Below the pieces are notes generated by a model, which saw nothing but the letters and a program-made list of their open reading frames with translations, made no database searches and was not told the DNA's origin. Both the position numbers and the translations under genes were made by a program. Shown here one piece after another: positions 8,792 to 17,861 of a stretch of DNA of 64,000 nt (position 1 is its first letter; each line of letters begins with the position of its first letter). This stretch comes from Pseudomonas hefeiensis. GTDB taxonomy: Bacteria > Pseudomonadota > Gammaproteobacteria > Pseudomonadales > Pseudomonadaceae. The stretch lies in NCBI RefSeq assembly GCF_030687835.1, contig NZ_CP117449.1, positions 62,001-126,000 on the forward strand, read 5' to 3'.

Positions 8792-10450
8792 TCAAGGCGA
8801 ATGGGTGATGTCGGAAATTTCATCAACCGCGAGCGCACCGGTCTCGGACGCCCCCAGCACCGCGTAGGCGCTGCCGCAGAACAGCGAGTTGAGGCGCTTC
8901 ATGTCGGCGATCAGCTCAAGGTGCAGGGAGCTGGTCTCGATGCTTTGTACGATCTTTCGCTGTAGGCGGCTGACGTGCGCATGGGCCAGTCGTCTTTCCT
9001 GCGCTCGAAAGCGACGTTTCTCACGCAACAGCTGACGTGCGCTCTCCGGGTCGGCACTGAGGAACACCGACAATCCCAGCCGCAGATTGGCGATCAACTG
9101 GCTGTGCAGCGCCGCCAACTCTTCCAGGCCAACCTCGGAAAAGGACCGACGTTGCGCGGTTTTCTGCTGCTGGACCTTGCGTAACATGCGTTCGATGAGG
9201 TCGCTGGCCAGATTCAGGTTGATCGCCAGCTCAATGATTTCCGCCCAGCGGCGGCTGTCCTGTTCACTGAGGTCCTCACGGGGCATTTGGGCCATATACA
9301 GCTTGATAGCGCTGCACAGCGCCTCGACGTCATCGCCCATGCTTCGTACTTGTTGGGTGACAGCCGTCTGCCCGCCGCGCAGCACGTCGAGCATGGCTTC
9401 GAGCATGTTTTCGATCAGATCACCGATGCGCAGGGTTTCCCGGGCGGCGTTTGCCAGGGCCAGGCTCGGCGTGGCGAGGGCGGTGAGGTCCAGGTGGCGG
9501 GGCTTGGCCGTGCCATTGGTGTCTGGACGCTCCGGCAGCAGCCAGGCACACAGCCTGGCCATCGGCCCGACGCTGGGCAGCAGCACCAGGCAGCGCACGG
9601 TGTTGTACAGCAGGTGAAAACCGATCACCGTTTCCTGGTGGCTGAAATCCAGGCCGTCCAGCCAGCCCACCAGCGGATCGAGCACTGGAATGATCAACAA
9701 CAGGCCGATCAGCTTGTACAGCAAGCTGCCCAGCGCCACCTGGCGGCCGGCGGCGTTCTGCATGCTGGTGCTGAGAAAGGCCAGCACGCCGCTGCCGATG
9801 TTGGCGCCGATCACCAGGCCGATGGCCACCGGCAGGCTGATCACCGCCGCGCCGGCCAGTGTCGCGGTCAGCAGCACGGCGGCGAGGCTGGAATAGGAGA
9901 TCATCGCGAACAGCGCACCGACCAGCGCATCGAGCAGGATGTCACCGGTCAGCGAGGCAAAGATCACTTTCACGCCCTGGGCCTGGGTGATGGGCGCGGC
10001 GGCTTCGACAATCAATTGCAGCGCCAGGATGATCAGGCCCAAGCCGATGCCGACCCGGCCCATTTGCCCCAGGCGGGTCTGTTTGCGCGACAGGAAAAAA
10101 ATCACCCCGAGGAAAATCAGCAGCGGCGATAACCACGACAGGTCCAGGGTCAGTACTCGCGCCATCAGCGCCGTGCCGACATCGGCGCCGAGCATGGTCG
10201 CCAGGGCAGGGGTCAGTGCCATCAGGCCCTGGCCGACGAACGAAGTGACGAGCATGGCCGTGGCATTGCTGCTCTGGACCATGGCAGTGACCATGATGCC
10301 TGCGACGAAAGCCAGCCAGCGTCTGGACATGTTTTGGCCAATGACATGGCGCAGGTTCGTGCCATAGACCCGCAGAATGCCGGTACGGACGATGTGCGTG
10401 CCCCAGATCAGCAGGGCCACGGCAGAGAGCAAGTTGAGCAGGGTCAGCAT
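8792..10450 (-). CDS. Na/Pi cotransporter family protein (NptA/YjbB type)
   Basis: The 552-residue protein has two Na/Pi-cotransporter repeats in the membrane half (residues about 1-310). The first carries the diagnostic QSSNATAMLVTSFV; the second repeat has YSSLAAVLLTA, with Tyr replacing the usual Gln. Residues about 330-545 form a helical PhoU-like cytoplasmic domain. The predicted role is Na+-dependent phosphate movement, with export in the YjbB-like branch, regulated by the PhoU-like part. It has its own promoter region with REP DNA upstream. The Q-to-Y change in the second repeat is visible in the sequence; its effect is unknown. Confidence 0.85.
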   Translation of the reverse strand: MLTLLNLLSAVALLIWGTHIVRTGILRVYGTNLRHVIGQNMSRRWLAFVAGIMVTAMVQSSNATAMLVTSFVGQGLMALTPALATMLGADVGTALMARVLTLDLSWLSPLLIFLGVIFFLSRKQTRLGQMGRVGIGLGLIILALQLIVEAAAPITQAQGVKVIFASLTGDILLDALVGALFAMISYSSLAAVLLTATLAGAAVISLPVAIGLVIGANIGSGVLAFLSTSMQNAAGRQVALGSLLYKLIGLLLIIPVLDPLVGWLDGLDFSHQETVIGFHLLYNTVRCLVLLPSVGPMARLCAWLLPERPDTNGTAKPRHLDLTALATPSLALANAARETLRIGDLIENMLEAMLDVLRGGQTAVTQQVRSMGDDVEALCSAIKLYMAQMPREDLSEQDSRRWAEIIELAINLNLASDLIERMLRKVQQQKTAQRRSFSEVGLEELAALHSQLIANLRLGLSVFLSADPESARQLLREKRRFRAQERRLAHAHVSRLQRKIVQSIETSSLHLELIADMKRLNSLFCGSAYAVLGASETGALAVDEISDITHSP

Positions 10451-10640
10451 GAGAAGCCCCCTGTTAGCGTCCCAAAGGGACCAATTGACGGTGCCACATT
10501 TTTCTTCGTTGTACTTAAGCTGTAGTTGGCCAACGGTTCGAGCGCCAGCATTGCACAGCTAAAGAATCGATTGAAACAAAACTGTCATAAAAAATACCTC
10601 GACGAACTTGAAGACTCCTGTATCGATCAGGCAAACGCGG

Positions 10641-10735
10641 ACCTGTGGGAGCGGGCTTGCTCGCGAAGAGGCCAGAGCAGCCAATCCTGTGTCGCCTGAC
10701 AGAATGCATTCGTGAGCAAGCCCGCTCCCACAGGT
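10641..10735. repeat. REP palindrome pair
   Basis: CCTGTGGGAGCGGGCTTGC at the left end is repeated inverted as GCAAGCCCGCTCCCACAGG at the right, with about 50 bp between. This is the REPIN-like layout typical of fluorescent pseudomonads. Confidence 0.85.
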
Positions 10736-10766
10736 CATGCACCAGGCCACTTTCATACCGGCATGA

Positions 10767-10790
10767 AAAAGGGGCTCCAATGAGCCCCTT
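10767..10790 (-). terminator. Terminator of terC
   Basis: The stem GGGGCTC / GAGCCCC has a 4-nt loop. Read on the minus strand it is AAGGGGCTC-ATTG-GAGCCCCTTTTTC, with a T tract, 20 bp after the terC stop codon. Confidence 0.8.
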
Positions 10791-10810
10791 CGTTCAAATG
10801 CCCAACGTCA

Positions 10811-11581
10811 TTACTGACCCGGCATATCCTTACGCAGTTTCACTGGATCTTGCTGCTTGCGCTTGCGCGCCATGGCCGTGCGCATCTTGATGTTGAACGC
10901 TTCGACCGCCAGGGAGAACGCCATGGCGAAGTAGACGTAGCCTTTTGGCACATGCACGTCCAGGGACTCAGCGATCAGCACAGTGCCGACCACCAGCAGG
11001 AACGACAGCGCCAGCATTTTCAGCGACGGGTGCTTGTCGATGAACGCGCTGATGGTGCCCGCCGCCAGCATCATCACCAGCACCGCCACGACGATTGCCG
11101 CGACCATCACCGGTACATGGGAGACCATGCCCACGGCGGTGATGACCGAATCCAGGGAGAACACGATGTCGATGATCGCGATCTGGACGATGGTGTAGAT
11201 GAAGCTACCGCCCTTGCCCGTAGGCGTCTCGCCGGTTTCATCTTCGCCTTCCAGCGCGTGGTACATTCTCCTGGGAGCTTTTCCACAGCAGGAACAGGCC
11301 ACCGAAGAACAGGATCAGGTCACGACCGGAGATGCCCTGGCCGAACACTTCGAACAGGTCGGCGGTCAGGCGCATGACCCAGGTGATGGACAGCAGCAAC
11401 AGGATCCGCGTGACCATGGCCAGGGCCAGACCGAAGATCCGGGTGCGTGCCTGCATGTGCTTGGGCATGCGGCTGACCAGGATCGAGAGATCATGATGAT
11501 GTTATCGATACCCAGGACAATTTCCAGGGCGGTCAGGGTTAAGAAGGCAACCCAGATTTCCGGGTTGGTCAGCCATTCCAT
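10811..11581 (-). pseudogene. TerC family membrane protein, disrupted by two frameshifts
   Basis: Three adjacent frames together encode a full TerC protein: MEWLTNPEIWVAFLTLTALE and IVLGIDNIIMIS from ATG 11581, then SRMPKHMQARTRIFGLAL to LFLLWKSSQE, then MYHALEGEDE to the stop at 10811. The first break is an extra GA dinucleotide in the run 11485-11490 (minus strand TCTC duplicated). The second is an extra base in the T pair at 11266-11267. Removing them restores one frame of about 250 residues. TerC proteins are polytopic and linked to metal (Mn2+, tellurite) homeostasis; the conserved metal-site motifs GIDN and FSLDS are both present. Real decay or sequencing error cannot be told apart here. 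Confidence 0.75.
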
Positions 11582-11656
11582 GTGAGTTCCTTTAGCGAGT
11601 GTTGGACCGCGCCGCACCTTCGGTTATCGAAAGGGGCGACGCAGCGGGCATTGCTT

Positions 11657-12964
11657 TTATAGAGTGCTGAACAGCGGAAAAATCCCCATCAGCAAGGCGG
11701 CAAACATTATGCACAGGCAAACCAATACTGCCCACTTCAAGGTGAAGCGTTGGTGATCGCCAAACTCGATCCCGGCCAGGGCCACCAGCAGGTAAGTCGA
11801 CGGAACCAGCGGGCTCAGCAGATGGACGGGCTGGCCAACGATCGATGCACGGGCCATTTCAACGGCCGTGATGCCGTAATGGCTGGCCGCTTCGGCCATG
11901 ACCGGTAACACCCCATAATAAAATGCATCGTTCGACATGAAGAAAGTAAACGGCATGCTCACCAGCGCGGTAATCACCGCCAGGTAGGGGCCGAGGAAAT
12001 CCGGGATCACCGCCAACAGGCTCTTGGACATGGCGTCGACCATGCCGGTACCGGACAGGATGCCGGTGAAGATACCCGCCGCGAAAATCAAACCGACCAC
12101 CGCCAATACGCTACCGGCATGGGCCGCAACGCGATCCTTCTGCTGTTGCAGGCAAGGGTAGTTGACGATCATCGCGATGCTGAACGCCACCATGAACAGC
12201 ACCGGCAGTGGCAACAGGCCGGCGATCAGGGTGCACATCAGGGCCAGGGTCAACGCACCGTTGAACCAGATCAGCTTCGGACGACGGGCGTCCGGGAACT
12301 GGGAAACGCTGATTTCGCTGTGGTCGATGTCGTCACCGGCGAGGTGCAACTCACCCAGACGGGCGCGCTCGCGTTTACCGTACATGTAGGAAATCGCCAG
12401 GATCGCCACTACACCCGCGAGCATCGCAGGAATCATCGGAACGAAGATGTCGGACGGGTCGACATGCAGCGCGCTGGCCGCGCGGGCCGTCGGGCCGCCC
12501 CAAGGGGTCATGTTCATCACGCCACCGGCGAGAATGATCAGGCCGGCCATGATCCGTGGGCTCATGCCGATGCGGCTGTAGAGCGGCAGCATAGCGGCTA
12601 CGCAGATCATGTAAGTGGTCGCGCCGTCACCATCGAGGGAAACGACGAGCGCCAGAACGGCGGTGCCGACCGAAACTTTCAACGGGTCGCCCTTGACCAG
12701 CTTGAGGATCTTGCGCACGGCCGGGTCGAACAGGCCGGAGTCGATCATCAGGGCAAAATAAAGAATCGCGAACATCAGCATCACCCCGGTCGGGGCAAGC
12801 TTGGTGATGCCTTCGAGCATCATCGGACCGATCTTCGGTGCAAAGCCACCGAACAGGGCGAACAGGATCGGGATGATGATCAGGGCAATCAGCGCGGACA
12901 GGCGCTTGGTCATGATCAGGAACATGAACGTGATGACCATGGCAAAGCCAAGGAAAGTCAGCAT
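11657..12964 (-). CDS. CitMHS family citrate/metal-citrate:H+ symporter
   Basis: The 435-residue inner-membrane transporter has about 11-12 hydrophobic segments. Family features include SLDGDGATTYMICVAAMLPL and GGVMNMTPWGGPTARAASAL in the first half, and SGTGMVDAMSKSLLAVIP and FFMSNDAFYYGVLPV in the second. CitMHS proteins import citrate complexed with Mg2+, Ca2+ or other cations. It is monocistronic, and no two-component system or TctD-like regulator is adjacent. The exact metal preference cannot be read from sequence. The ATG at 12964 is the first residue of the hydrophobic N-terminus. Confidence 0.88.
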   Translation of the reverse strand: MLTFLGFAMVITFMFLIMTKRLSALIALIIIPILFALFGGFAPKIGPMMLEGITKLAPTGVMLMFAILYFALMIDSGLFDPAVRKILKLVKGDPLKVSVGTAVLALVVSLDGDGATTYMICVAAMLPLYSRIGMSPRIMAGLIILAGGVMNMTPWGGPTARAASALHVDPSDIFVPMIPAMLAGVVAILAISYMYGKRERARLGELHLAGDDIDHSEISVSQFPDARRPKLIWFNGALTLALMCTLIAGLLPLPVLFMVAFSIAMIVNYPCLQQQKDRVAAHAGSVLAVVGLIFAAGIFTGILSGTGMVDAMSKSLLAVIPDFLGPYLAVITALVSMPFTFFMSNDAFYYGVLPVMAEAASHYGITAVEMARASIVGQPVHLLSPLVPSTYLLVALAGIEFGDHQRFTLKWAVLVCLCIMFAALLMGIFPLFSTL

Positions 12965-13459
12965 AGGAAATACTCCAGGCGTGGCGCGACGGGCAAAGGC
13001 AGACCGGACAGGTCAGCGCAGGATGCAAAGCACGGGACGGACGGAGGGAGTTGACGCGACGGGACGGCTAGCAGCGGACATCAGAATCACCATTGTTGTT
13101 GTTAAAAGGGCCTAACGAGCCTTCGAAGCTCGCTTCTGGCCACCGGTCTGTTGCCGGTAGTGGGGGCGATCCTAATCGCGCAAGCTTTCAGCCACCTTTC
13201 GCTGCAGGCAATGGCGTTTTTGTATAGGAGCAAGGCTTAACTGTGGGAGCAAAGCTTGCTCGCGATGAAGTTGATAAATTTTCACTGGAGAGCTGTGGTG
13301 CGTTTATCGCGAGCAAGTGCTCCCACAGACAAATCGAAGGTCGCATGGTCGTGGTAGCCCTTGATCCGATGCACGTGCCTCTCCCAGAAAACTGCCGAAC
13401 CGAGCTTGGCTCCCGTGTGTCAGAGCCTTTACACGCGAGACAAAAAAGGAAAAGCAGCC
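12965..13459. other. Intergenic region upstream of the CitMHS gene, with a REP pair
   Basis: This 495-bp divergent region should hold the promoters of the CitMHS gene (minus) and the NAD(P)-binding gene (plus). A REP pair lies at 13241-13328. I see no coding sequence; the frames running through it lack ribosome sites and homology that I recognise. Confidence 0.6.
13241..13328. repeat. REP palindrome pair
   Basis: CTGTGGGAGCAAAGCTTGC and the inverse GCGAGCAAGTGCTCCCACAG face each other with about 45 bp between. The right arm has one base that departs from symmetry. Confidence 0.8.
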
Positions 13460-14119
13460 ATGAAAAATGCCGAAACCCCGGTCACCAAAGTGGTGCTCTA
13501 TGGGGCCATGAGTAGCCTCGGCAGTGCGTTGATGGCTGAAATGCTGCGGCGCCAGCACGAAGTCATCGCTGTTCTCGACGACCTTACGGCCCTGGCGCCG
13601 CGCCCCGGCCTGCGGACCAAGACCGGCGACCTCTACGATCCCCAGCGGGTCAAGCAAAGCGTCGCCGGCACCAATGCCGTGGTGTGCCTGCTGAACGCCC
13701 CGGGGTTGCCGATGAACAGCGAGCAAGTGGAGCGCACGCTCATTCCTGGGCCCGTGGAGCAGGTGTTGGCCGTGGATGCGCTGATCGCCGGGATGGAGGC
13801 GGCGAGTATTTCCCGGCTGTTTCTGGTGGGCGATTTCGCCGTGCTCGACGAGGAGCAGGCGGACGATGTATTGCAGCGCCATGCCGCCGAAGAGGTACTC
13901 GACGCCCTGAATAACAGCACGTTGCAATGGACCCTGATTAACTCACCCTACGCAACGCCCGGCTTGAGCATCGAGCACTTCAGCCAGGTCAGCACAAGCC
14001 TGGAGCCCGGCATGGCCGAATCACTGGAGCGGCTTGGCCGTGTGGCCGTCGGCATTGCCGATGAGCTGCGCCTGAACCTGCATGTGGGCCAGCATGTCAG
14101 TTTTGTCGCCGCCGATTAG
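13460..14119 (+). CDS. NAD(P)-binding Rossmann protein (atypical SDR/NmrA-like)
   Basis: The 219-residue protein starts at ATG 13460, after an AAAAAGGAAAAGC ribosome site. It opens with a beta-alpha-beta nucleotide fold, KVVLYGAMSSLGSALMAEML (residues about 9-28). The glycine pattern GAMSSLG is a relaxed form of the usual GATGxxG. Later segments TGDLYDPQRVKQSVAGTNAVV and SRLFLVGDFAVLD fit NmrA/YwnB-like proteins that sense or use NAD(P)H. No catalytic Tyr-x3-Lys is obvious, so an enzymatic role is uncertain. Convergent with the LysR gene. Confidence 0.7.
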   Translation: MKNAETPVTKVVLYGAMSSLGSALMAEMLRRQHEVIAVLDDLTALAPRPGLRTKTGDLYDPQRVKQSVAGTNAVVCLLNAPGLPMNSEQVERTLIPGPVEQVLAVDALIAGMEAASISRLFLVGDFAVLDEEQADDVLQRHAAEEVLDALNNSTLQWTLINSPYATPGLSIEHFSQVSTSLEPGMAESLERLGRVAVGIADELRLNLHVGQHVSFVAAD

Positions 14120-14163
14120 CCTGAACGGTCGCAGTCTCCTGAGTCGGCGCAGGGGCGGGCGGG

Positions 14164-15114
14164 TCACACCGCAATGGAAGGTGATGCCAAACCTATCAGC
14201 GATTCGGCGCTGTTGGCCTGCTCCTCCATTAACCAGTCCACAAACTGCTTGATCAAAGCCCCGCGCCGTTTACGCTGGGGCAAGACCACGTAATACCCTG
14301 ACCGCGACAGCACCGTTTCCGCGACCGGACGGCACAGCAGCCCTTGGGCCAATAAGTTATCCACAAGGTATCGCCAGCCGATGGCGACGCCCTGACCGCC
14401 TATCGCCGCCTGGATCAGCAAGGTGTAGTTGTCGAACCGTAACTGCCCGGGCGCCGGGGGCGAGGTAATGCCCAGCTCACGGAAAACGCCACTCCAGTCG
14501 AACCAGTGACTGCTGTTTTCCCCACGCAAATGCAGCAGCGGGAATTCCGACAAGGCTTGAGCGGACAAGGGCAGGGAGCGCTCCCTGAGCAATAGCGGGC
14601 TGCACACCGGAAAGACTTCTTCGCTGAAAAGCCAGCGACTTTCGCCTTGTTTGAAGCGACCGTCTCCAAACAGCACCGCAACGTCGATATCCGTGCGCAG
14701 CATGTTGTGGTTGCGTTCGCTGGTCACCAGGCTGACGTCCACCTGCGGGTTGGCCGCGTGAAACCGATGCAGGCGTGGCATCAGCCAATAGGCGGCAAAG
14801 GCAAAATCTGTGGCGACTTGCAGCACCTCATGCTGGTCCTGGGCGGTAATCGCGCCCAATCCTGCGTCGATATTCTGCAAACCGGCCTGAACTTGCTCGA
14901 ACAGGATTGTCCCGGCCTCGGTCATTTCGATGCCGCGGTAGATGCGATCGAACAACCGTGTACCCAGTTGTTCTTCCAGGCGCTTGATCTGCTGGCTGAT
15001 GGCCGGTTGCGTGGTGCCCAGTTCGATCGCCGCTGCCGTGAAACTGCGGTGGCGGGCCGCCGCTTCAAAGGCGCGGAACAGGTCAAGGGACAGGTCTCCC
15101 AGAGCTTCATACAT
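14164..15114 (-). CDS. LysR-type regulator of choline-O-sulfate use
   Basis: The 316-residue protein has an N-terminal winged helix (RSFTAAAIELGTTQPAISQ, residues about 23-41) and a C-terminal LysR substrate domain. It is divergent from betC with a 114-bp gap, the arrangement typical of the choline sulfate utilisation regulator in Pseudomonas. It probably activates betC-choX when choline sulfate or choline is present and represses itself (inference). The intergenic region contains an ATGGG-n5-CCCAT palindrome with T-n11-A spacing that could be its binding site. Confidence 0.85.
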   Translation of the reverse strand: MYEALGDLSLDLFRAFEAAARHRSFTAAAIELGTTQPAISQQIKRLEEQLGTRLFDRIYRGIEMTEAGTILFEQVQAGLQNIDAGLGAITAQDQHEVLQVATDFAFAAYWLMPRLHRFHAANPQVDVSLVTSERNHNMLRTDIDVAVLFGDGRFKQGESRWLFSEEVFPVCSPLLLRERSLPLSAQALSEFPLLHLRGENSSHWFDWSGVFRELGITSPPAPGQLRFDNYTLLIQAAIGGQGVAIGWRYLVDNLLAQGLLCRPVAETVLSRSGYYVVLPQRKRRGALIKQFVDWLMEEQANSAESLIGLASPSIAV

Positions 15115-15142
15115 AAGCTGTGCTTATCCTAGTCATTGCCTT

Positions 15143-15161
15143 ACATGGGCTTTACCCATAA
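15143..15161. promoter_or_regulatory. Candidate LysR-type operator between the regulator and betC
   Basis: ATGGG (15145-15149) and CCCAT (15155-15159) form an inverted repeat separated by 5 bp. This gives the T-n11-A spacing usual for LysR boxes. It lies 30 bp before the regulator start and 70 bp before betC. Confidence 0.4.
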
Positions 15162-15228
15162 AGACGTGGGCTACATGCTCAATCGCAGCAATCTCGCATA
15201 ACTGTTTACTATGGAATGCCGCGAATAC

Positions 15229-16743
15229 ATGAAGCGCAAGAACATTCTTTTCATCATGGCCGATCAAATGGCCGCGCCAATGTTGCCGATCTACGGTCCT
15301 TCGCCGATCAAGCTGCCGAATCTGTCGCGCCTGGCCGAGCAGGGCGTGGTGTTCGACGCCGCGTATTGCAACAGCCCACTCTGCGCACCGTCGCGCTTTA
15401 CCCTGGTGAGCGGCCAGTTGCCCAGCAAGATCGGCGCCTACGATAACGCGGCGGACTTTCCTGCGGACGTCCCGACGTACGCCCACTACCTGCGGCGCCT
15501 GGGTTATCGCACGGCGCTGTCCGGCAAGATGCACTTTTGCGGGCCGGACCAGTTGCATGGCTATGAAGAACGCCTGACCAGTGACATTTATCCGGCCGAT
15601 TACGGCTGGTCTGTGAACTGGGACGAGCCCGACGTGCGGCCAAGCTGGTACCACAACATGTCTTCGGTGTTGCAGGCCGGCCCGTGCGTGCGCACCAACC
15701 AGCTGGACTTTGACGAAGAGGTGGTGTTCAAGGCCCAGCAGTATCTGTTCGATCACATCCGCGAGGATGGCGACCAGCCGTTCTGCCTGACGGTGTCCAT
15801 GACCCACCCCCACGACCCGTACACCATTCCCAAGACCTTCTGGGATATGTATGACGACAAGGACATCCCGCTGCCGCAAACCCCGGCGCAGACGGAACTC
15901 GACCCGCATTCCCAGCGCCTGCTGAAAGTGTATGACCTGTGGGACAAGCCACTGCCTGTGGATAAGATCCGTGATGCTCGCCGCGCGTACTTCGGTGCAT
16001 GCAGCTACATTGACAGCAACGTCGGCAAGTTACTGCAAACCCTGGAAGACACCGGCTTGATGGAGGACACGATCATCGTGTTCTCCGGTGATCATGGAGA
16101 CATGCTCGGTGAAAAAGGCCTCTGGTACAAAATGCACTGGTTCGAGATGGCAGCTCGTGTCCCCCTGTTGATCAGCGCACCGGGCCAGTTCGCCAGCGGG
16201 CGAGTCGGTGCGGCGGTGTCCACTGCCGACTTGCTGCCGACCCTGGTGGAGTTGGCCGGTGGCACGCTGGAGCCCGGACTGGCGCTGGATGGCCGGTCGC
16301 TGGTGCCCCATCTGCAGGGGCAGGGCGGTCATGACGAGGTCTTTGGTGAGTACATGGCCGAAGGCACCATCAGCCCATTGATGATGATCCGTCGTGGTCC
16401 ATGGAAATTCATCTACAGCGAGGATGATCCGTGCCTGCTGTTCGATCTGCGTAATGACCCCAAAGAACTGGAAGACCTCAGCCAATCGGCTGAACATCAG
16501 TCCCTGTTCGCGGATTTTCTCGCCGAGGCGCGAGCCAAATGGGATATCCCGGCCATTCATCAACAGGTGCTCGCCAGTCAGCGACGCCGGCGTTTCGTCG
16601 CTCACGCGTTGACCCTGGGCAAACTCAAGAGCTGGGATCACCAGCCGCTGGTGGACGCCAGCCAGCAATACATGCGCAACCACATTGACCTCGACGATCT
16701 GGAGCGCAAGGCCCGTTATCCACAACCCTGCCAAAACCAATAA
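15229..16743 (+). CDS. betC: Choline-sulfatase
   Basis: BetC hydrolyses choline-O-sulfate to choline and sulfate in the cytoplasm, feeding glycine betaine synthesis and sulfur supply. The 504-residue protein has the sulfatase signature CAPSR at residues 52-56, where Cys52 should be converted to formylglycine. It also has the metal-binding IMADQM near the N-terminus, GDHGDMLGEKGLWYKM later, and the BetC-specific C-terminal domain ending DLERKARYPQP. ATG 15229 is chosen because MKRKNILFIMADQM is the usual start; a start at 15211 would add six residues. choX follows after 15 bp, forming an operon. Confidence 0.93.
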   Translation: MKRKNILFIMADQMAAPMLPIYGPSPIKLPNLSRLAEQGVVFDAAYCNSPLCAPSRFTLVSGQLPSKIGAYDNAADFPADVPTYAHYLRRLGYRTALSGKMHFCGPDQLHGYEERLTSDIYPADYGWSVNWDEPDVRPSWYHNMSSVLQAGPCVRTNQLDFDEEVVFKAQQYLFDHIREDGDQPFCLTVSMTHPHDPYTIPKTFWDMYDDKDIPLPQTPAQTELDPHSQRLLKVYDLWDKPLPVDKIRDARRAYFGACSYIDSNVGKLLQTLEDTGLMEDTIIVFSGDHGDMLGEKGLWYKMHWFEMAARVPLLISAPGQFASGRVGAAVSTADLLPTLVELAGGTLEPGLALDGRSLVPHLQGQGGHDEVFGEYMAEGTISPLMMIRRGPWKFIYSEDDPCLLFDLRNDPKELEDLSQSAEHQSLFADFLAEARAKWDIPAIHQQVLASQRRRRFVAHALTLGKLKSWDHQPLVDASQQYMRNHIDLDDLERKARYPQPCQNQ

Positions 16744-16758
16744 TGTAAGGGGAAGCAC

Positions 16759-17676
16759 ATGCAAAAGTTATCCACAGTACTGACCGCTGGGCTGTTGGCG
16801 CTTAGCAGTTCGGCGTGGGCCGAGCAAAGCTGCGAGACGGTAAAGATGGCCGACCCGGGTTGGAGCGACATCGCCGCGACCAACGCGATCACCGGTTTTC
16901 TGCTCGATGGCATGGGCTATAAGGCCAAGGTCGACACCCTCGCGGTGCCGATCACCTTCGGCGGTCTCAAGGACGGTCAGGTTGATGTGTTCCTGGGTAA
17001 CTGGATGCCGGCGCAGCAAGGGTTCTACGACAAGTTCGTGGCCAATGGCGATGTCACGCAACTGGCCAAGAACCTGGACGGCACCGAGTTCACCCTGGCG
17101 GTCCCGGATTACGTGTGGGACGCCGGTGTGCATAACTTCGCTGACCTGAACAAATTCGCCGATAAGTTCGACAAGAAGATATACGGGATTGGCTCCGGCG
17201 CCCCGGCCAACCTGTCCTTGAAGGAAATCATCAAGACCAATGATTTCGGCATGGGCGAATGGAAACTGGTGGAATCGAGCGAGCAGGCCATGCTCGCGGA
17301 AGTCTCCCGGGCGGTGAGGAAACAGAAGTTCGTGACCTTCCTTGGCTGGACGCCACACCCTATGAACGTGCAGCTGAAAATGCACTACCTCAAGGGCGGC
17401 GAGAAGTACTTCGGCGACACGGGCAGCGTTTATACATTGACCCGCAAGGGTTATGCACAGGCCTGCCCGAACGTCGGCAAGCTGTTGACCAACCTGAGCT
17501 TCACCCAGGAAATGGAAAACAGCATCATGGCCGAGGTGGTGAACAAGAAAGTCAGCAACGCCGAAGCGGCCCAGGCCTGGATCAAAGCCAACCCGGCGGT
17601 GCTGGATAAATGGCTGGACGGTGTGAAAACCCTGGATGGCAAGGATGCGTTGGCGGCGGTGAAGGCCAAGCTCTGA
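16759..17676 (+). CDS. choX: Choline ABC transporter substrate-binding protein
   Basis: The 305-residue periplasmic protein has a clear signal peptide cut after SSAWA. It belongs to the OpuAC/ChoX family, with the early motif VKMADPGWSDIAATNAI and aromatic residues (W, Y) placed to hold a quaternary ammonium group. It binds choline (and perhaps choline sulfate) for an ABC importer. No permease or ATPase gene is adjacent, so it must work with components encoded elsewhere, as in the Pseudomonas CbcWV system. AGGGGAAGC precedes the ATG. A REP palindrome follows the stop. Confidence 0.88.
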   Translation: MQKLSTVLTAGLLALSSSAWAEQSCETVKMADPGWSDIAATNAITGFLLDGMGYKAKVDTLAVPITFGGLKDGQVDVFLGNWMPAQQGFYDKFVANGDVTQLAKNLDGTEFTLAVPDYVWDAGVHNFADLNKFADKFDKKIYGIGSGAPANLSLKEIIKTNDFGMGEWKLVESSEQAMLAEVSRAVRKQKFVTFLGWTPHPMNVQLKMHYLKGGEKYFGDTGSVYTLTRKGYAQACPNVGKLLTNLSFTQEMENSIMAEVVNKKVSNAEAAQAWIKANPAVLDKWLDGVKTLDGKDALAAVKAKL

Positions 17677-17699
17677 CAATCATGTGCTCCGCGGGAATC

Positions 17700-17790
17700 T
17701 ATGTGGGAGCAAGGCTTGCCCGCGATGAAGACAACTCGGTCTTTCAGAGACCGAGGTGCCTGTTTCGCGAGCAAGCCTTGCTCCCACATA
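17700..17790. repeat. REP palindrome pair
   Basis: ATGTGGGAGCAAGGCTTGC and the inverse GCAAGCCTTGCTCCCACAT face each other. The centre also holds an inner palindrome, CGGTCTTTCAGAGACCG, so the RNA would fold into a long hairpin and may end the betC-choX transcript. Confidence 0.85.
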
Positions 17791-17861
17791 AATCCCCTCG
17801 GCACAGGGAGAATGGCGCCTTGTCCTGATACTCTTGCGCCAAACCCGATCCTTGAGGCCCC

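Larger units (their letters stand above)
10451..10810. other. Intergenic region with REP pair and terC terminator
   Basis: This 360-bp gap between the Na/Pi gene and terC holds one paired REP palindrome (10641-10735) and the terC terminator. No open frame with a credible ribosome site is seen. Confidence 0.7.
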
